DNA of 54,514 nucleotides from Methanomassiliicoccaceae archaeon (GCA_003557905.1 PWNH01000005.1:1-54514), one strand, 5' to 3'. Positions 31,285-40,564 are shown, counted from the stretch's first letter. The notes: a model not told the origin generated them from the sequence alone. A program made the numbers and translations.

Positions 31285-31958
31285 AGTGCCTCCATCGAAT
31301 CCTGTAGGGTGATGTTCTGAGGTCTGGCGCCCCTCTGCAACGCCTGGCGTAGATAGGGTGGGGGCGAGGCCCATTGACTGACCGCCTCCGGGGTGCTCCC
31401 GTGGTGTATCAGCTTGCCATCGGCTATGTGTGAGATGCTTTCCACGCGGGGAAGCACAGACCGCTCATGGGAGAACACCATGGTGATCTTGTCCTTCCGG
31501 GACTCTATGGCCTTACAGACACGGGACTTGACCATACAATCCAAGGAGGAGAATGGCTCATCCAGGAGGAGGATGTCCGGATCGAGGGCGAAAACGCAGG
31601 CCAGGTTCAATCTCTTCAACTGGCCGCGACTGAGCTTGAAAGGATCTATGGCGCCCCTATCCTCCATGCCAGCACGGGGAAGCACGTCGCGGGGATCTAG
31701 ACCCCATGATCTGACCTCATCGTCCACTGACGACGAGGTTATGTGGTACTCAGGGAACTGCATTGACAGAATCGTTCTCTGCACGCCTTTCGTCAAATAT
31801 CTGCCCTGACACTGCAACAGGGATGCCATGACCAAAGCCATAGTGCTCTTTCCGCTTCCGATCACGCCGCTGACCAGATGTACGCCTTCGCCGTAGGATG
31901 CTACACATCTCAGTTTGAAATCCTCACGTTCCACCATGAAGTCCAGGTCGGCCCTCAT
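31266..31958 (-). CDS. ECF transporter ATPase
   Basis: Walker A 'GVIGSGKSTMAL', signature 'LSRGQLKRLNLA', Walker B 'ILLLDEPFSSLD'. Confidence 0.88.
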   Translation of the reverse strand: MRADLDFMVEREDFKLRCVASYGEGVHLVSGVIGSGKSTMALVMASLLQCQGRYLTKGVQRTILSMQFPEYHITSSSVDDEVRSWGLDPRDVLPRAGMEDRGAIDPFKLSRGQLKRLNLACVFALDPDILLLDEPFSSLDCMVKSRVCKAIESRKDKITMVFSHERSVLPRVESISHIADGKLIHHGSTPEAVSQWASPPPYLRQALQRGARPQNITLQDSMEALCATRD

Positions 31959-32623
31959 TGTGACAACCTCCACAGGCTGGGATAGAAACAGCTGTCCTCC
32001 AGCTGCCCGAACACCTCTGCGGGCGAGCCTGAGAACTGCACTCTGCCATCCCGCAAGAATATCACGTGGTCGGCGGTGGAGGCGCGGTCCATGTCCTGCG
32101 TGCAGAAAAGAGTCGGTATCCCCGAGAGTTGAACGGCATCGGTTATAATCCCCGCAGTGGCCTCGTCCAGATGACTGTCCACCTCGTCCAGTATCAATAT
32201 GTCAGGGGAGTTCACGATGGCAGCGGCGAAGGCGACCAATGCCTTCTCGCCGCCGGAAAGGCTCCTTGTGTAACGTTTGAGTAGGTCGGGCCTTTTCAGC
32301 ATGGCCATCGACTCCATCACTATGAGGTCGGCATCCTCCTGGTCGACCTTGGTGAACCGTAGCGAGGACGCCACCTCGTCGCAGACACGTGAGAACAACA
32401 TGGTGCGGTCTGGGAACTCCCCCACCCATCCCACCTTTACCTGGGATGGGGACTTACCCAACACCTTGACGCTGCCCTCACGTAACTTGTCCATTCCGGC
32501 CAAGACCTCCAATAGAGTGGTCTTACCGGCCCCGTTGGGACCGATGAGCGCGACCCGTTTCCCTTCGGCATCGAGTCTTTCTATGTCTATCAGATGATGC
32601 CTCATCCCACGGACACTTATCAT
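31955..32623 (-). CDS. ECF transporter ATPase
   Basis: Walker A 'GPNGAGKTTLLE', 'LSGGEKALVAFAAAI', 'ILILDEVDSHLDEAT'; ATGA overlap with the next gene. Confidence 0.9.
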   Translation of the reverse strand: MISVRGMRHHLIDIERLDAEGKRVALIGPNGAGKTTLLEVLAGMDKLREGSVKVLGKSPSQVKVGWVGEFPDRTMLFSRVCDEVASSLRFTKVDQEDADLIVMESMAMLKRPDLLKRYTRSLSGGEKALVAFAAAIVNSPDILILDEVDSHLDEATAGIITDAVQLSGIPTLFCTQDMDRASTADHVIFLRDGRVQFSGSPAEVFGQLEDSCFYPSLWRLSQ

Positions 32624-33126
32624 TCCAACCTCTCACCTATCACGTAAGCAGCATACAGTTTGGCGGCATCGCCCAGTATGAAGGGGACCATCCCGAGTAT
32701 GGTGGCCTCGAATATGGGTATCGATGCTGAATATGACAACCATGACACGCCGAAGAGATAAATCATGAGGCTGGCAATTGTCAGTCCGAGGATGCGTGTG
32801 AATTTGGATCTGCTCTCATAGGCCAATCCGGCTATCAGGGCGGCAGGCACGAAACCTATCAGGTAACCTCCCGTCGGTCCGAGCAGTATGCCTATCCCCG
32901 CGGTGCCGTTGTGGAAAACGGGAAGGTTCAATGCGCCTAGGATGAGATAGAGAGTGACGGGAATCACCGCATGGCGGCGCATGACCACGCCCGCCAGAAG
33001 AACGAACAGTGTCTGTAGGGTGAGGGGCACCGGTATGAAGGGGATGGATATCCAGCTCCCCGCGGCTATCAGGGCTATGAATGTGGCACTGTAGGAGAGC
33101 AGTGATGCGCGGTTCTCTATCCTCAT
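32620..33126 (-). CDS. bioY: Biotin transporter BioY (ECF S component)
   Basis: 'PFIPVPLTLQTLFVLLAGVVM', 'GGYLIGFVPAALIAG' BioY family motifs. Confidence 0.93.
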   Translation of the reverse strand: MRIENRASLLSYSATFIALIAAGSWISIPFIPVPLTLQTLFVLLAGVVMRRHAVIPVTLYLILGALNLPVFHNGTAGIGILLGPTGGYLIGFVPAALIAGLAYESRSKFTRILGLTIASLMIYLFGVSWLSYSASIPIFEATILGMVPFILGDAAKLYAAYVIGERLE

Positions 33127-33194
33127 AGGGTCACCTTCCTAAGCCTGGCTAACCGACTAACTAGTATAGAAAAAGAATGGAGATTGGTGGGGTT

Positions 33195-34175
33195 TCAGAG
33201 TTGGAAGAGATCGCCGGCGATGACCTTCTCCACCTTGCCGTTGTCCTTCCTTATGATGAGGGCCCCATGCTGGTCTATGTCGATGGCCTCCCCCTTGAAC
33301 GACTTGGTCATCGTCTTCACATGGACGCGGCGGTTCAGCGTGAGTGACAGACTCTTCCACTCCCTGACGATGGTGTCGTACTCCCCGCTCTCCAATTGGA
33401 GCAGGCGGAGTTCGAACTCCTTCAGGACGCGGGCGAGGAACTTGGCGCGGTCGACGGGCTCCCCTATCTCCTCATGGAGTGAGGTGGCTATCTTACGCAG
33501 TTCATCGGGGAGCTCGCTGAGGTCCACGTTGGCATTGATGCCCAACCCCAATAGCACATGGTTCACGGTGTCACCATCGGTGTCGACCTCCTGTAGAAGC
33601 CCGGCGACCTTCTTGCTGCCGATGAAGATGTCGTTGGGCCACTTTATCAATGCCAGCAGGTCGTACTCCCGCCTTATGGCCCTGGCGATGGCCAGGGATC
33701 CTGCCATGGTGACCATGAACAGACGGTCGATGGGGATATGGGTCTTCATGATGACCGTGGCCCATATGCCGCCGGGAGGCGAGGCCCATGAACGGCCCAT
33801 CCTTCCCACCCCTCCGGTCTGTTGCTCCGACACAACGACAGTCCCGTGCAGATTCTCGGCATCCATCTCCTGGGCCAACCGCTTGGCGGCAGCCAGGGTC
33901 GACGGGATGGAATCGAAGTAACGGAGGTCCTTGCCGACGAAACGGGTGCGGAGCTTCTTGTTCAACTCATAGGGCAATATACGGTCACTGCGGCCGACCA
34001 GAGAATGCATCCCATCCTCGGTGGAGGAGATGTCATACCCCAGGCTCACCAGCTCACGGATGCGTGGTACCAGCTCAGCGGCGTCCACTGAGAGTCTCTC
34101 CGCCATCTCCTGTGTGGAGATGGCCTTTCCAGCGTCCTCGAGTATTTCCAACACCTCAAATGCCATTTCTCTCAT
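33195..34175 (-). CDS. birA: Biotin--protein ligase / BirA-type repressor with N-terminal HTH
   Basis: N-terminal HTH 'MAFEVLEILEDAGKAISTQEMAERLSVDA'; catalytic 'SEQQTGGVGRMGRSWASPPGGIWATV', 'IKWPNDIFIGSKKVAGLLQE'. Confidence 0.94.
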   Translation of the reverse strand: MREMAFEVLEILEDAGKAISTQEMAERLSVDAAELVPRIRELVSLGYDISSTEDGMHSLVGRSDRILPYELNKKLRTRFVGKDLRYFDSIPSTLAAAKRLAQEMDAENLHGTVVVSEQQTGGVGRMGRSWASPPGGIWATVIMKTHIPIDRLFMVTMAGSLAIARAIRREYDLLALIKWPNDIFIGSKKVAGLLQEVDTDGDTVNHVLLGLGINANVDLSELPDELRKIATSLHEEIGEPVDRAKFLARVLKEFELRLLQLESGEYDTIVREWKSLSLTLNRRVHVKTMTKSFKGEAIDIDQHGALIIRKDNGKVEKVIAGDLFQL

Positions 34176-34606
34176 TTCAATACCTTCTTTGACCCTGCGG
34201 GACGGGGACGTTCCCGCCCTTCCTCGGTTAGATGGTTGTTGAGACCCGTTCAGGATATCAACCTTGTGCCTCAATCCTGAGTGAGGTACGGTTGTTATTA
34301 TTGTCATAATCGTTTATTTGTTTATTGTAACGATTGCAAATTACCCAAGTTCCGTATCTATTGTGTGATCGACATTTCGACATTTTATTGAAAACACATC
34401 GTTTCAAAAGGAGGAAACAACAGAGAAGGAGCATTCTTGGAGTTGATTTGATACCGAATGGAGGAGGATTTGGTCGGCTATCTGTTTGACATCTATGCAT
34501 TACTATCAGATGCCTGATTTACACCCTCCTTCCATCATCAGATGTCATCACAATAATCCTCAATGAGCGGTTGTTAATCCAGGACCATTTGCGTTTTGGA
34601 TGAGTA

Positions 34607-35545
34607 TCATTGACTCAAAATGATGTCTGGATCCATGCCAGACATCTTCTTGGAAAGCTCCCAGACCCTGACTGCCAGTGCAGCATCTCCTCCCCTTCCC
34701 TGAGGTTCAACCTTATCGGGCTTTCCTCTGAACCCTCTCCAACCATCCGGCCCGTAGAATTCCCCTCCTCTGACCTCATCGCCGGTACAGGCTGTCAGAC
34801 AGGGGGCAGCGCCTTCGGAAATGCTGTGCATGAAAGGTCTAAGGAGAAGGCCCAGAGACCTCCCGTTACGATAAAGGGGCGTGTACACCAATCCGGGATG
34901 ACAGGCTACACTTATCGGATCCTTTAGTCGATGGCTGTCGAGCCGTCTCTGCAACTCCAAAGAGAACAGAAGTGTTGCAAGCTTGCTCTGTTTATAGGCC
35001 TTCCATGGATTGTGATGTCTTTCTGTAAAGATGTTGACAAAATCTATTTCGGCGGTATCATGGACGATGCTTGATTGCGTGACCACGCGCGAACCTTCAG
35101 TGTGCAAAAGGGCCTTCAACAGAAGGGTGGTCAGGGAGAAGTGCCCTAAGTGATTGATCCCCCAGTGTGGTTCATGACCGTCTGATGTGATGCGGAAAGG
35201 AGGGTTCATCACCCCGGCGTTGTTCACCAATATGTCCAATCTGTCGTTTGCGGAGAGGAAGGAATCGGTGAATTCCTTGATAGATCGCAGGTCGCCCAGG
35301 TCTAGATACATCGCCTTTGCCCCTGATCCATATGATGATTCGAGCTTATTTGCTTCAGACTGACATCTTACAAAGTCTACGTCAGCCATGATCACCCCCA
35401 TACCTGAACTGCACAAGGCTCTTGCAACATGAAGTCCCAGGCCGGAGGCCGCTCCAGTAACTATAGCGACCTTCGAAACACCATGCCTGCCATTAGCGTC
35501 GAAGTTCGCCACATTCTCAGAAATTGATTCGCAGTAGATAACCAT
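34607..35545 (-). CDS. Short-chain dehydrogenase/reductase
   Basis: 'VTGAASGLGLHVARAL', 'ILVNNAGVMN', 'YKQSKLATLLF' YxxxK. Confidence 0.9.
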   Translation of the reverse strand: MVIYCESISENVANFDANGRHGVSKVAIVTGAASGLGLHVARALCSSGMGVIMADVDFVRCQSEANKLESSYGSGAKAMYLDLGDLRSIKEFTDSFLSANDRLDILVNNAGVMNPPFRITSDGHEPHWGINHLGHFSLTTLLLKALLHTEGSRVVTQSSIVHDTAEIDFVNIFTERHHNPWKAYKQSKLATLLFSLELQRRLDSHRLKDPISVACHPGLVYTPLYRNGRSLGLLLRPFMHSISEGAAPCLTACTGDEVRGGEFYGPDGWRGFRGKPDKVEPQGRGGDAALAVRVWELSKKMSGMDPDIILSQ

Positions 35546-35641
35546 GTCCGAAAAATTGATCGGGATGCCGGCGGATATTCGTTGAAGGACAAATGAAAAT
35601 GGGTCTTATTTTAATAGTCCTGGTAATCTACTATCGTTAAG

Positions 35642-36226
35642 GTGACGGATATGTCGTTCATAAAAAAAGTAAAGGATTTTTTCGCAGGTTTGACAGGTGG
35701 CAAAAAGGGCGCTGAGGAAGAGGTCGTTGAAGAGACTCACATCGAACCTGAGATCACTGTGCCTGAACCAGAGGTGGTTGAGGAACCTGTGTCTGAACCA
35801 GAGGTGGTTGAGGAGGTCAGCGACAAACTGGAAGAGCCGGTCGAGGAGACTGTGACAGAACCCACTGTAGAGGAGCCGGAGCCCGCCCCGAAAGAATCTG
35901 AGCAGGTGGAAGATGTCAAAGAAGAGAGCCGATTGGCAAAGGCACTGGCTTTCGCTGAGGCGAAACTAGATGAAAAGAAAAGCGAACTGAGCAATGCTGA
36001 AATTGAGATGTTCCGTTCAAAAATCGCATCTTACACCGACAAGGTCGGCAAGGATGAGGAGGCTGCTTTGGTGTCAGTAAGCCAACTCATAGGTGGGATA
36101 GTTACGGCCAAGAAGGCTGCCCCTGCGCCAAAGGCGACGAAGAAAACGCCGGCCAAGAAGAAGGCGAAGACAACTGCCAAGAGCGGCGAGACGGCGAAGA
36201 AGAAACCGGCCAAAAAGAAGGCCTGA
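35642..36226 (+). CDS. Hypothetical protein: acidic repeat-rich N-terminus, Lys/Ala/Pro-rich C-terminal tail
   Basis: Intact 194-aa ORF; EPEVVEE repeats followed by KKTPAKKKAKTTAKSGETAKKKPAKKKA tail. Confidence 0.75.
   Translation: MTDMSFIKKVKDFFAGLTGGKKGAEEEVVEETHIEPEITVPEPEVVEEPVSEPEVVEEVSDKLEEPVEETVTEPTVEEPEPAPKESEQVEDVKEESRLAKALAFAEAKLDEKKSELSNAEIEMFRSKIASYTDKVGKDEEAALVSVSQLIGGIVTAKKAAPAPKATKKTPAKKKAKTTAKSGETAKKKPAKKKA
35759..35818 (+). repeat. Two-copy 30-bp in-frame tandem repeat
   Basis: gtgcctgaaccagaggtggttgaggaacct / gtgtctgaaccagaggtggttgaggaggtc. Confidence 0.85.
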
Positions 36227-36474
36227 GGCATGAAGATCGTGTGATATCGGAACCGATCCAGCATCAGTTCGACGAGTATCGGACGATTTGCATGATACCG
36301 ACCAGGTTGCTCCACATCAGGAATTCCGTCGCATCCTAGCCTTGTGGTGTTTTACCATCCATCGGTATCAACTAAGATGTTGGGTGTCAGTTATGACTGG
36401 CATCCGCATCAAACCCCTTTTTACAATCATGAATATGATTGGGGCATATTTCAAGGGCGGGTTTTTTCAGATGG

Positions 36475-37116
36475 TCAGCCCATCTCCTCCCTCGTTCGCT
36501 TTATCACTTTCACCATCATGTCCACCGCTTCACCTATATCGCGCTGGTGCAACGCACCTGTCTTCACGGCAACGCCTTCCGCTCCCGCTTTCAGTGTCTC
36601 AGCTATGTTGAAAAGCTTGATCCCACCGATGGCCACCACCGGTATACTGATGGAATCCTTCAATGCCTTTAGGTCATCCAACCCTTGCAACTCGCCGAGA
36701 TCCTCGAGATAGCTGGGGAACAATGGCCCCCAAATGAGATAATCGGCACCATCCGCCTCAGCCTTGGATGCGGCATCGGCATCCCTTACCGAAACACCGA
36801 CGATGAAGCCGTCCGGACCTTTGGCCTTGGCATCCTCAACACTGATGTCGGATTCATAGATATGTAGGCCGGCGGCACCGGATCCCAATGCGGCATCGAG
36901 GTCGTCACATACTATCAGGCTCGTGCCGGACCCCTTGATCGCCTCCAGAACCTCTTTGGCGCTGTTGAGGAGTTCCTCCGAACTCATCTTCTTGTCCCGC
37001 AGCTGCAATACGTTAGCTCCGTACTTCGCACATTTCTGGGCTATATGGACGGGACTTCTGCCGGTGGCAGCTATCTCGTCCGTTATGACATACAATCCGT
37101 AATTCATCGGCCTCAC
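36475..37116 (-). CDS. Thiamine-phosphate synthase family protein (ThiE-like)
   Basis: TIM-barrel with 'YGANVLQLRDKKMSSEELL', 'VGVSVRDADAASKAEADGADYLIWGPLFPS', 'VVAIGGI'. Confidence 0.85.
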   Translation of the reverse strand: MRPMNYGLYVITDEIAATGRSPVHIAQKCAKYGANVLQLRDKKMSSEELLNSAKEVLEAIKGSGTSLIVCDDLDAALGSGAAGLHIYESDISVEDAKAKGPDGFIVGVSVRDADAASKAEADGADYLIWGPLFPSYLEDLGELQGLDDLKALKDSISIPVVAIGGIKLFNIAETLKAGAEGVAVKTGALHQRDIGEAVDMMVKVIKRTREEMG

Positions 37117-37302
37117 CCTTATCCGCTGATCTTAGGCCATCGAGCGTGTCCGCATCCCAGGCCGTCAACGGCAATTCATTTGTTTTATCGCCTTTTAAAT
37201 GTATTCGAGCTTCCGATGGATTTGGTATTGAACCGGTTGGTTCGTTTCGAACAGTGACCCAATCCGATCATTGGATTCCAACCACGCCTCGGGGATTATC
37301 GA

Positions 37303-37719
37303 CTAGATCTTGAAGAACTTCTTAACGCCGGGCCGGAACAGGTAGTAGAGTATCACCGCGTTGATGACCAGTGTGACCATACCCGCAGGCAACGCCAGCA
37401 AAGAGCTCAAGGCCATTAGGGCGGATATTATCACGCCGAGGTACCACATTATCGACCAACCGTTAAGGAATCCATAGGCTATCACGAACAATATCAGGCC
37501 GGTAACCAACAGACCTGCACCGATCGGGCCACCCACCACAAGGAGCCCTGGCACGGTGATAGAGAGGCCGAATATTGCCGCCATGCCCACGAAAAGCATC
37601 GTTAGACCCATCAGCAGATAGATGTAGCCAATTATTGAGATCAACAGGGGTCTTTTCGCCATATTCAAGCATTTGTTACCGTCAATATATGTAACCTTGG
37701 TCTTGGAAATCACTTTCAA
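37303..37719 (-). CDS. Small multi-TM membrane protein, unknown function
   Basis: 138-aa hydrophobic ORF with about 4 TM segments; ends in TAG. Confidence 0.6.
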   Translation of the reverse strand: MKVISKTKVTYIDGNKCLNMAKRPLLISIIGYIYLLMGLTMLFVGMAAIFGLSITVPGLLVVGGPIGAGLLVTGLILFVIAYGFLNGWSIMWYLGVIISALMALSSLLALPAGMVTLVINAVILYYLFRPGVKKFFKI

Positions 37720-37739
37720 GGGGTTGGTTGGTTCATGTT

Positions 37740-37795
37740 ATTGATATCATAAAAATAAATACATTATAAAAAATTAAAATGGGAAATGGTTTGTT
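37740..37795 (-). terminator. T-rich archaeal-type terminator tract downstream of mtmB
   Basis: Minus strand after the mtmB TGA reads ...CCCATTTTAATTTTTTATAATGTATTTATTTTTATG. Confidence 0.45.
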
Positions 37796-37805
37796 TTGTG
37801 TTTGT

Positions 37806-39200
37806 TCAGTTGCGTATGTCTAGACCGAGGTCCCTAAGTTTCTGAACAACAGACGCATAGACTGCCAGATACTCTTCCTTCGGTTTGACGCTAAGGACAT
37901 CATAGCACTCTTGGAATCGCTTTCCGGATGGTGCTTTTGCATAATCCTTCTCATAACCGCTTACGAGAGCCTCTATGATGGGGTTGACCTCTTCGATCGC
38001 CATACCTGCGGCAGCCTTCGCAGCCTCTCCCATGATACGTGCCTCCATTCCAGTGGTCTTGTCCATAGCTACACCTTTTGCAGCTGCTGAGCCGGACAGG
38101 AGTTCACGACCGGATGCGGTATCCGATATTGCCTGTGCTGCGGTCTCCAACAAACACATCTCGGTGCAAGGGCCAGCCACCGGATAGTATTGGTTCGCAA
38201 TCAGCAGATCTGTGTTCTGATCCATAGCCGCGGCGGTATGGGCGGCAATCTGCATAGTTTCCCTCGAAGTGGTGTTACCCCATCGAATATGGATCGGTCC
38301 ATCCAAATGGAAGTTGGCACCCAAGAAGGCAAAGGACGCTATGTGAGTGGCAGTGTCACAGATTGCGGTCTCTTCCACGCCACCACAGTAACCGCCGAAT
38401 ATGGGCATCTGCTCCATCATGATGATGTTGCCGTTTGCTGTCCAACCAGCAAGCATGTTCAAGGCAGCTCCATCAATTTTCAGCTCATTCAGTTGTGAAC
38501 ATTCGTGTGAATCACATGGCCTCATGCCTGAATGAACAAGGTCCGCTGCGAGACGTCCCCCTACTGAAAGGGGCGTCTCAGGTCCCTATATGGCCATATA
38601 AGGACGGTTGGCACGTACCCTAGCCTCTTTCAGCGCGCGGAGCTCAGCCATTGTTGCTTTGATCTCCCAGGGCGTATTGGTGGTGGCAGGCCTACCTTCT
38701 ATGGTTGACATGACGCCGTTAACCAGGGTATCCACTATCGCCTCCTGGGCATAGCTCTGCATAACCTGAACGAAAACATCCTCGGAAACGGGTGCACCGG
38801 TGGGTCCACCCTGAATGACTGGCTTCTTTGACGAGTTGCCACGGCGGGGCTCGAATTTGACTGCGTCCCGGTACTCACCGAGAACCAGGCTTGTAGGGGT
38901 TTTCTTTATTCCTTCCCAAATCTCTTCCTCGGTGAACTTGGCGACACGCTTCATGTCACAGTTGTAGAAACCAGTTGTCACCAACATCTCCATGCCTGCT
39001 TGGAACAGCCTGTTGGCCACATCCTTATCATCAGGCACGATGTTCTTACCGAAGTCGAGTTTGTATTTGTTCTTGAGTTCCGCAGCGTTCATTGGAATTA
39101 TCTTATAATCCCAATCACTCTCCGACATCTTCTCTCCTTTTAGGAATCTGTCGTAGACATCGCAAACGGTCAGTGGTCTTTGTGCTACCATATCAATCAC
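37806..39200 (-). CDS. mtmB: Monomethylamine methyltransferase MtmB with in-frame pyrrolysine (UAG at 38586-38588)
   Basis: Two track ORFs (37806..38525 and 38586..39200) in the same frame separated by one TAG; joined '...NRPYMAI-O-GPETPLSVGGRLAADLVHSGMRPCDSHECSQLNELKID...' matches the remembered Methanosarcina MtmB '...GMGV-O-GPETSLSAQGN...DSHEVSQLNELKID'; stop TGA. Confidence 0.97.
38550..38579 (-). promoter_or_regulatory. PYLIS-like stem-loop downstream of the mtmB UAG
   Basis: Minus: UAG-GGACCU-GAGACG-CCCC-UUUCAGUA-GGGG-GA-CGUCUC; 6+4 bp stem with 2-nt bulge, starting 6 nt after the amber codon. Confidence 0.7.
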
Positions 39201-39835
39201 TTACCTAGCAACCTGTTGACCAGTTGGACACACTCGGCTGCATTTTCGGAATATCCGTCTGCACCAATCTCGTCAGCCCATTCCTGGGTACATGGTGCAC
39301 CACCGAATATGGTCTTCACTGGAACATTTTCTTCATTCACTGCATCCACCAGGTCTTTTTGGACCATTAGAGTGGTTGTCATCAACGCAGAACCGCCAAC
39401 GACATCAGCCTTCTCCTTTTCCACTGCCTCCAAAAAGGATTCCACGGAAGTATCCGGACCGAGGTCGAATACCCTGTATCCCGCTCCTTTTAGCATCGCA
39501 CAGCAAACGTTCTTGCCTATCTCATGTATATCTCCGAGAACAGTGCCCATAACAACAGTGCCCCGGTAGGACGTATCGCCTGACGCAAGAGTGGGAGCAA
39601 GGATCTCCAATGCCTTCTCCATGGCCTTGGATGCCCCAAGAACATGGGGCAGATAGATTTCAGCCTTATCGAATCTATCCCCTATGACTTCCATTCCTTT
39701 TGCCAGACCCTTGTCCACAATCTCACCTGCAGGGATCCCGGCTTCAATCGCCGCTTTGGTGGCAACCTCGGCTAGATCCGCGTCCCAGGTCTCTATAGAC
39801 TTCTTAAGGTCCGCAAATATCTTTTCATTGCTCAT
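39197..39835 (-). CDS. mtmC: Monomethylamine corrinoid protein MtmC
   Basis: B12-binding 'GDIHEIGKNV' (DxHxxG), 'GGSALMTTTLMVQKDLVDAV', '[26 protein letters not shown]'; ATGA overlap with mtmB. Confidence 0.95.
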   Translation of the reverse strand: MSNEKIFADLKKSIETWDADLAEVATKAAIEAGIPAGEIVDKGLAKGMEVIGDRFDKAEIYLPHVLGASKAMEKALEILAPTLASGDTSYRGTVVMGTVLGDIHEIGKNVCCAMLKGAGYRVFDLGPDTSVESFLEAVEKEKADVVGGSALMTTTLMVQKDLVDAVNEENVPVKTIFGGAPCTQEWADEIGADGYSENAAECVQLVNRLLGK

Positions 39836-39861
39836 TTACTATCCTCCACCCACATCGGAGC

Positions 39862-39881
39862 TCGTTTATTGGAATAAACGA
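39862..39881. promoter_or_regulatory. Perfect 9-bp inverted repeat upstream of mtmC
   Basis: TCGTTTATT-GG-AATAAACGA, 27 bp upstream of the mtmC start codon. Confidence 0.65.
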
Positions 39882-40484
39882 CTCAGACGCGGTTGAGAAT
39901 ATAACCGGAACAATCTTATTTAATTATAGCGAAATATAGTTTACACTACTATAACTAGACAGGGACTAGGCCTCGAATGACCCAAATGGTCCAACGACTC
40001 TGTCTCCTACATTCGTTATGTAATCGCGATTATCCGATAAATACATGTCTATGAATAACAGAAAAGGAAGTTGGATGACTCGTACAGCCAACAAATCATA
40101 ATTTTTGGTTTGGATCTTCTTTTATTAAAATCAGAGAAGGATTTGTAATTAGATGTCCAGTAATTTTTAAACTGTGTTTTTTTTATAGATTTCCGAATAT
40201 TCGAATAGGATTACATATTTCGTATTTAATACCATATTTGGATGGATGGATAATCCATTGATTTAACACAATATATTATATACAACCATTTTAGCAAATG
40301 TGTCTGAAATAGTTAAGTTTATATATAAAATTACTAAAGACCGTTTACTCAACAGTTATCTTTAAATATCAATTAACGAAATCTGAAATTTGATAAAGAT
40401 GAATTGGGTCTTAATTGCTGCAATTTATACCGTGTTCGTTTCGGCACGACCTCCTGCAAAGATTTGCCCATTCTTTTCAACTAT

Positions 40485-40554
40485 GAGGGGCGATCTGGGA
40501 TCGCTAGGCCTCTACAGCCAAAGCAGCCGGGTTCGATTCCCGGGTCCCTCGCCA
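40485..40554 (+). tRNA. pylT: tRNA-Pyl (CUA anticodon) with encoded CCA
   Basis: 70 nt: GAGGGGC-GATC-TGG-GATC-GCTAGGC-CTCTACA-GCCAAAGC-AG-CCGGG-TTCGATT-CCCGG-GTCCCTC-G-CCA; anticodon CTA, no linker before the D-stem, tiny D-loop, interrupted anticodon stem; immediately upstream of pylS. Confidence 0.95.
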
Positions 40555-40564
40555 TCTAACTCTA

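Noticed and set aside
34258-34500. 80-aa ORF upstream of birA
   Set aside because: AT-rich intergenic region, unconvincing composition, overlaps candidate promoter/operator.
37806-39200. mtmB as a pseudogene or two split genes
   Set aside because: Only a TAG separates the halves, at the family's known Pyl codon, with a full Pyl system alongside.
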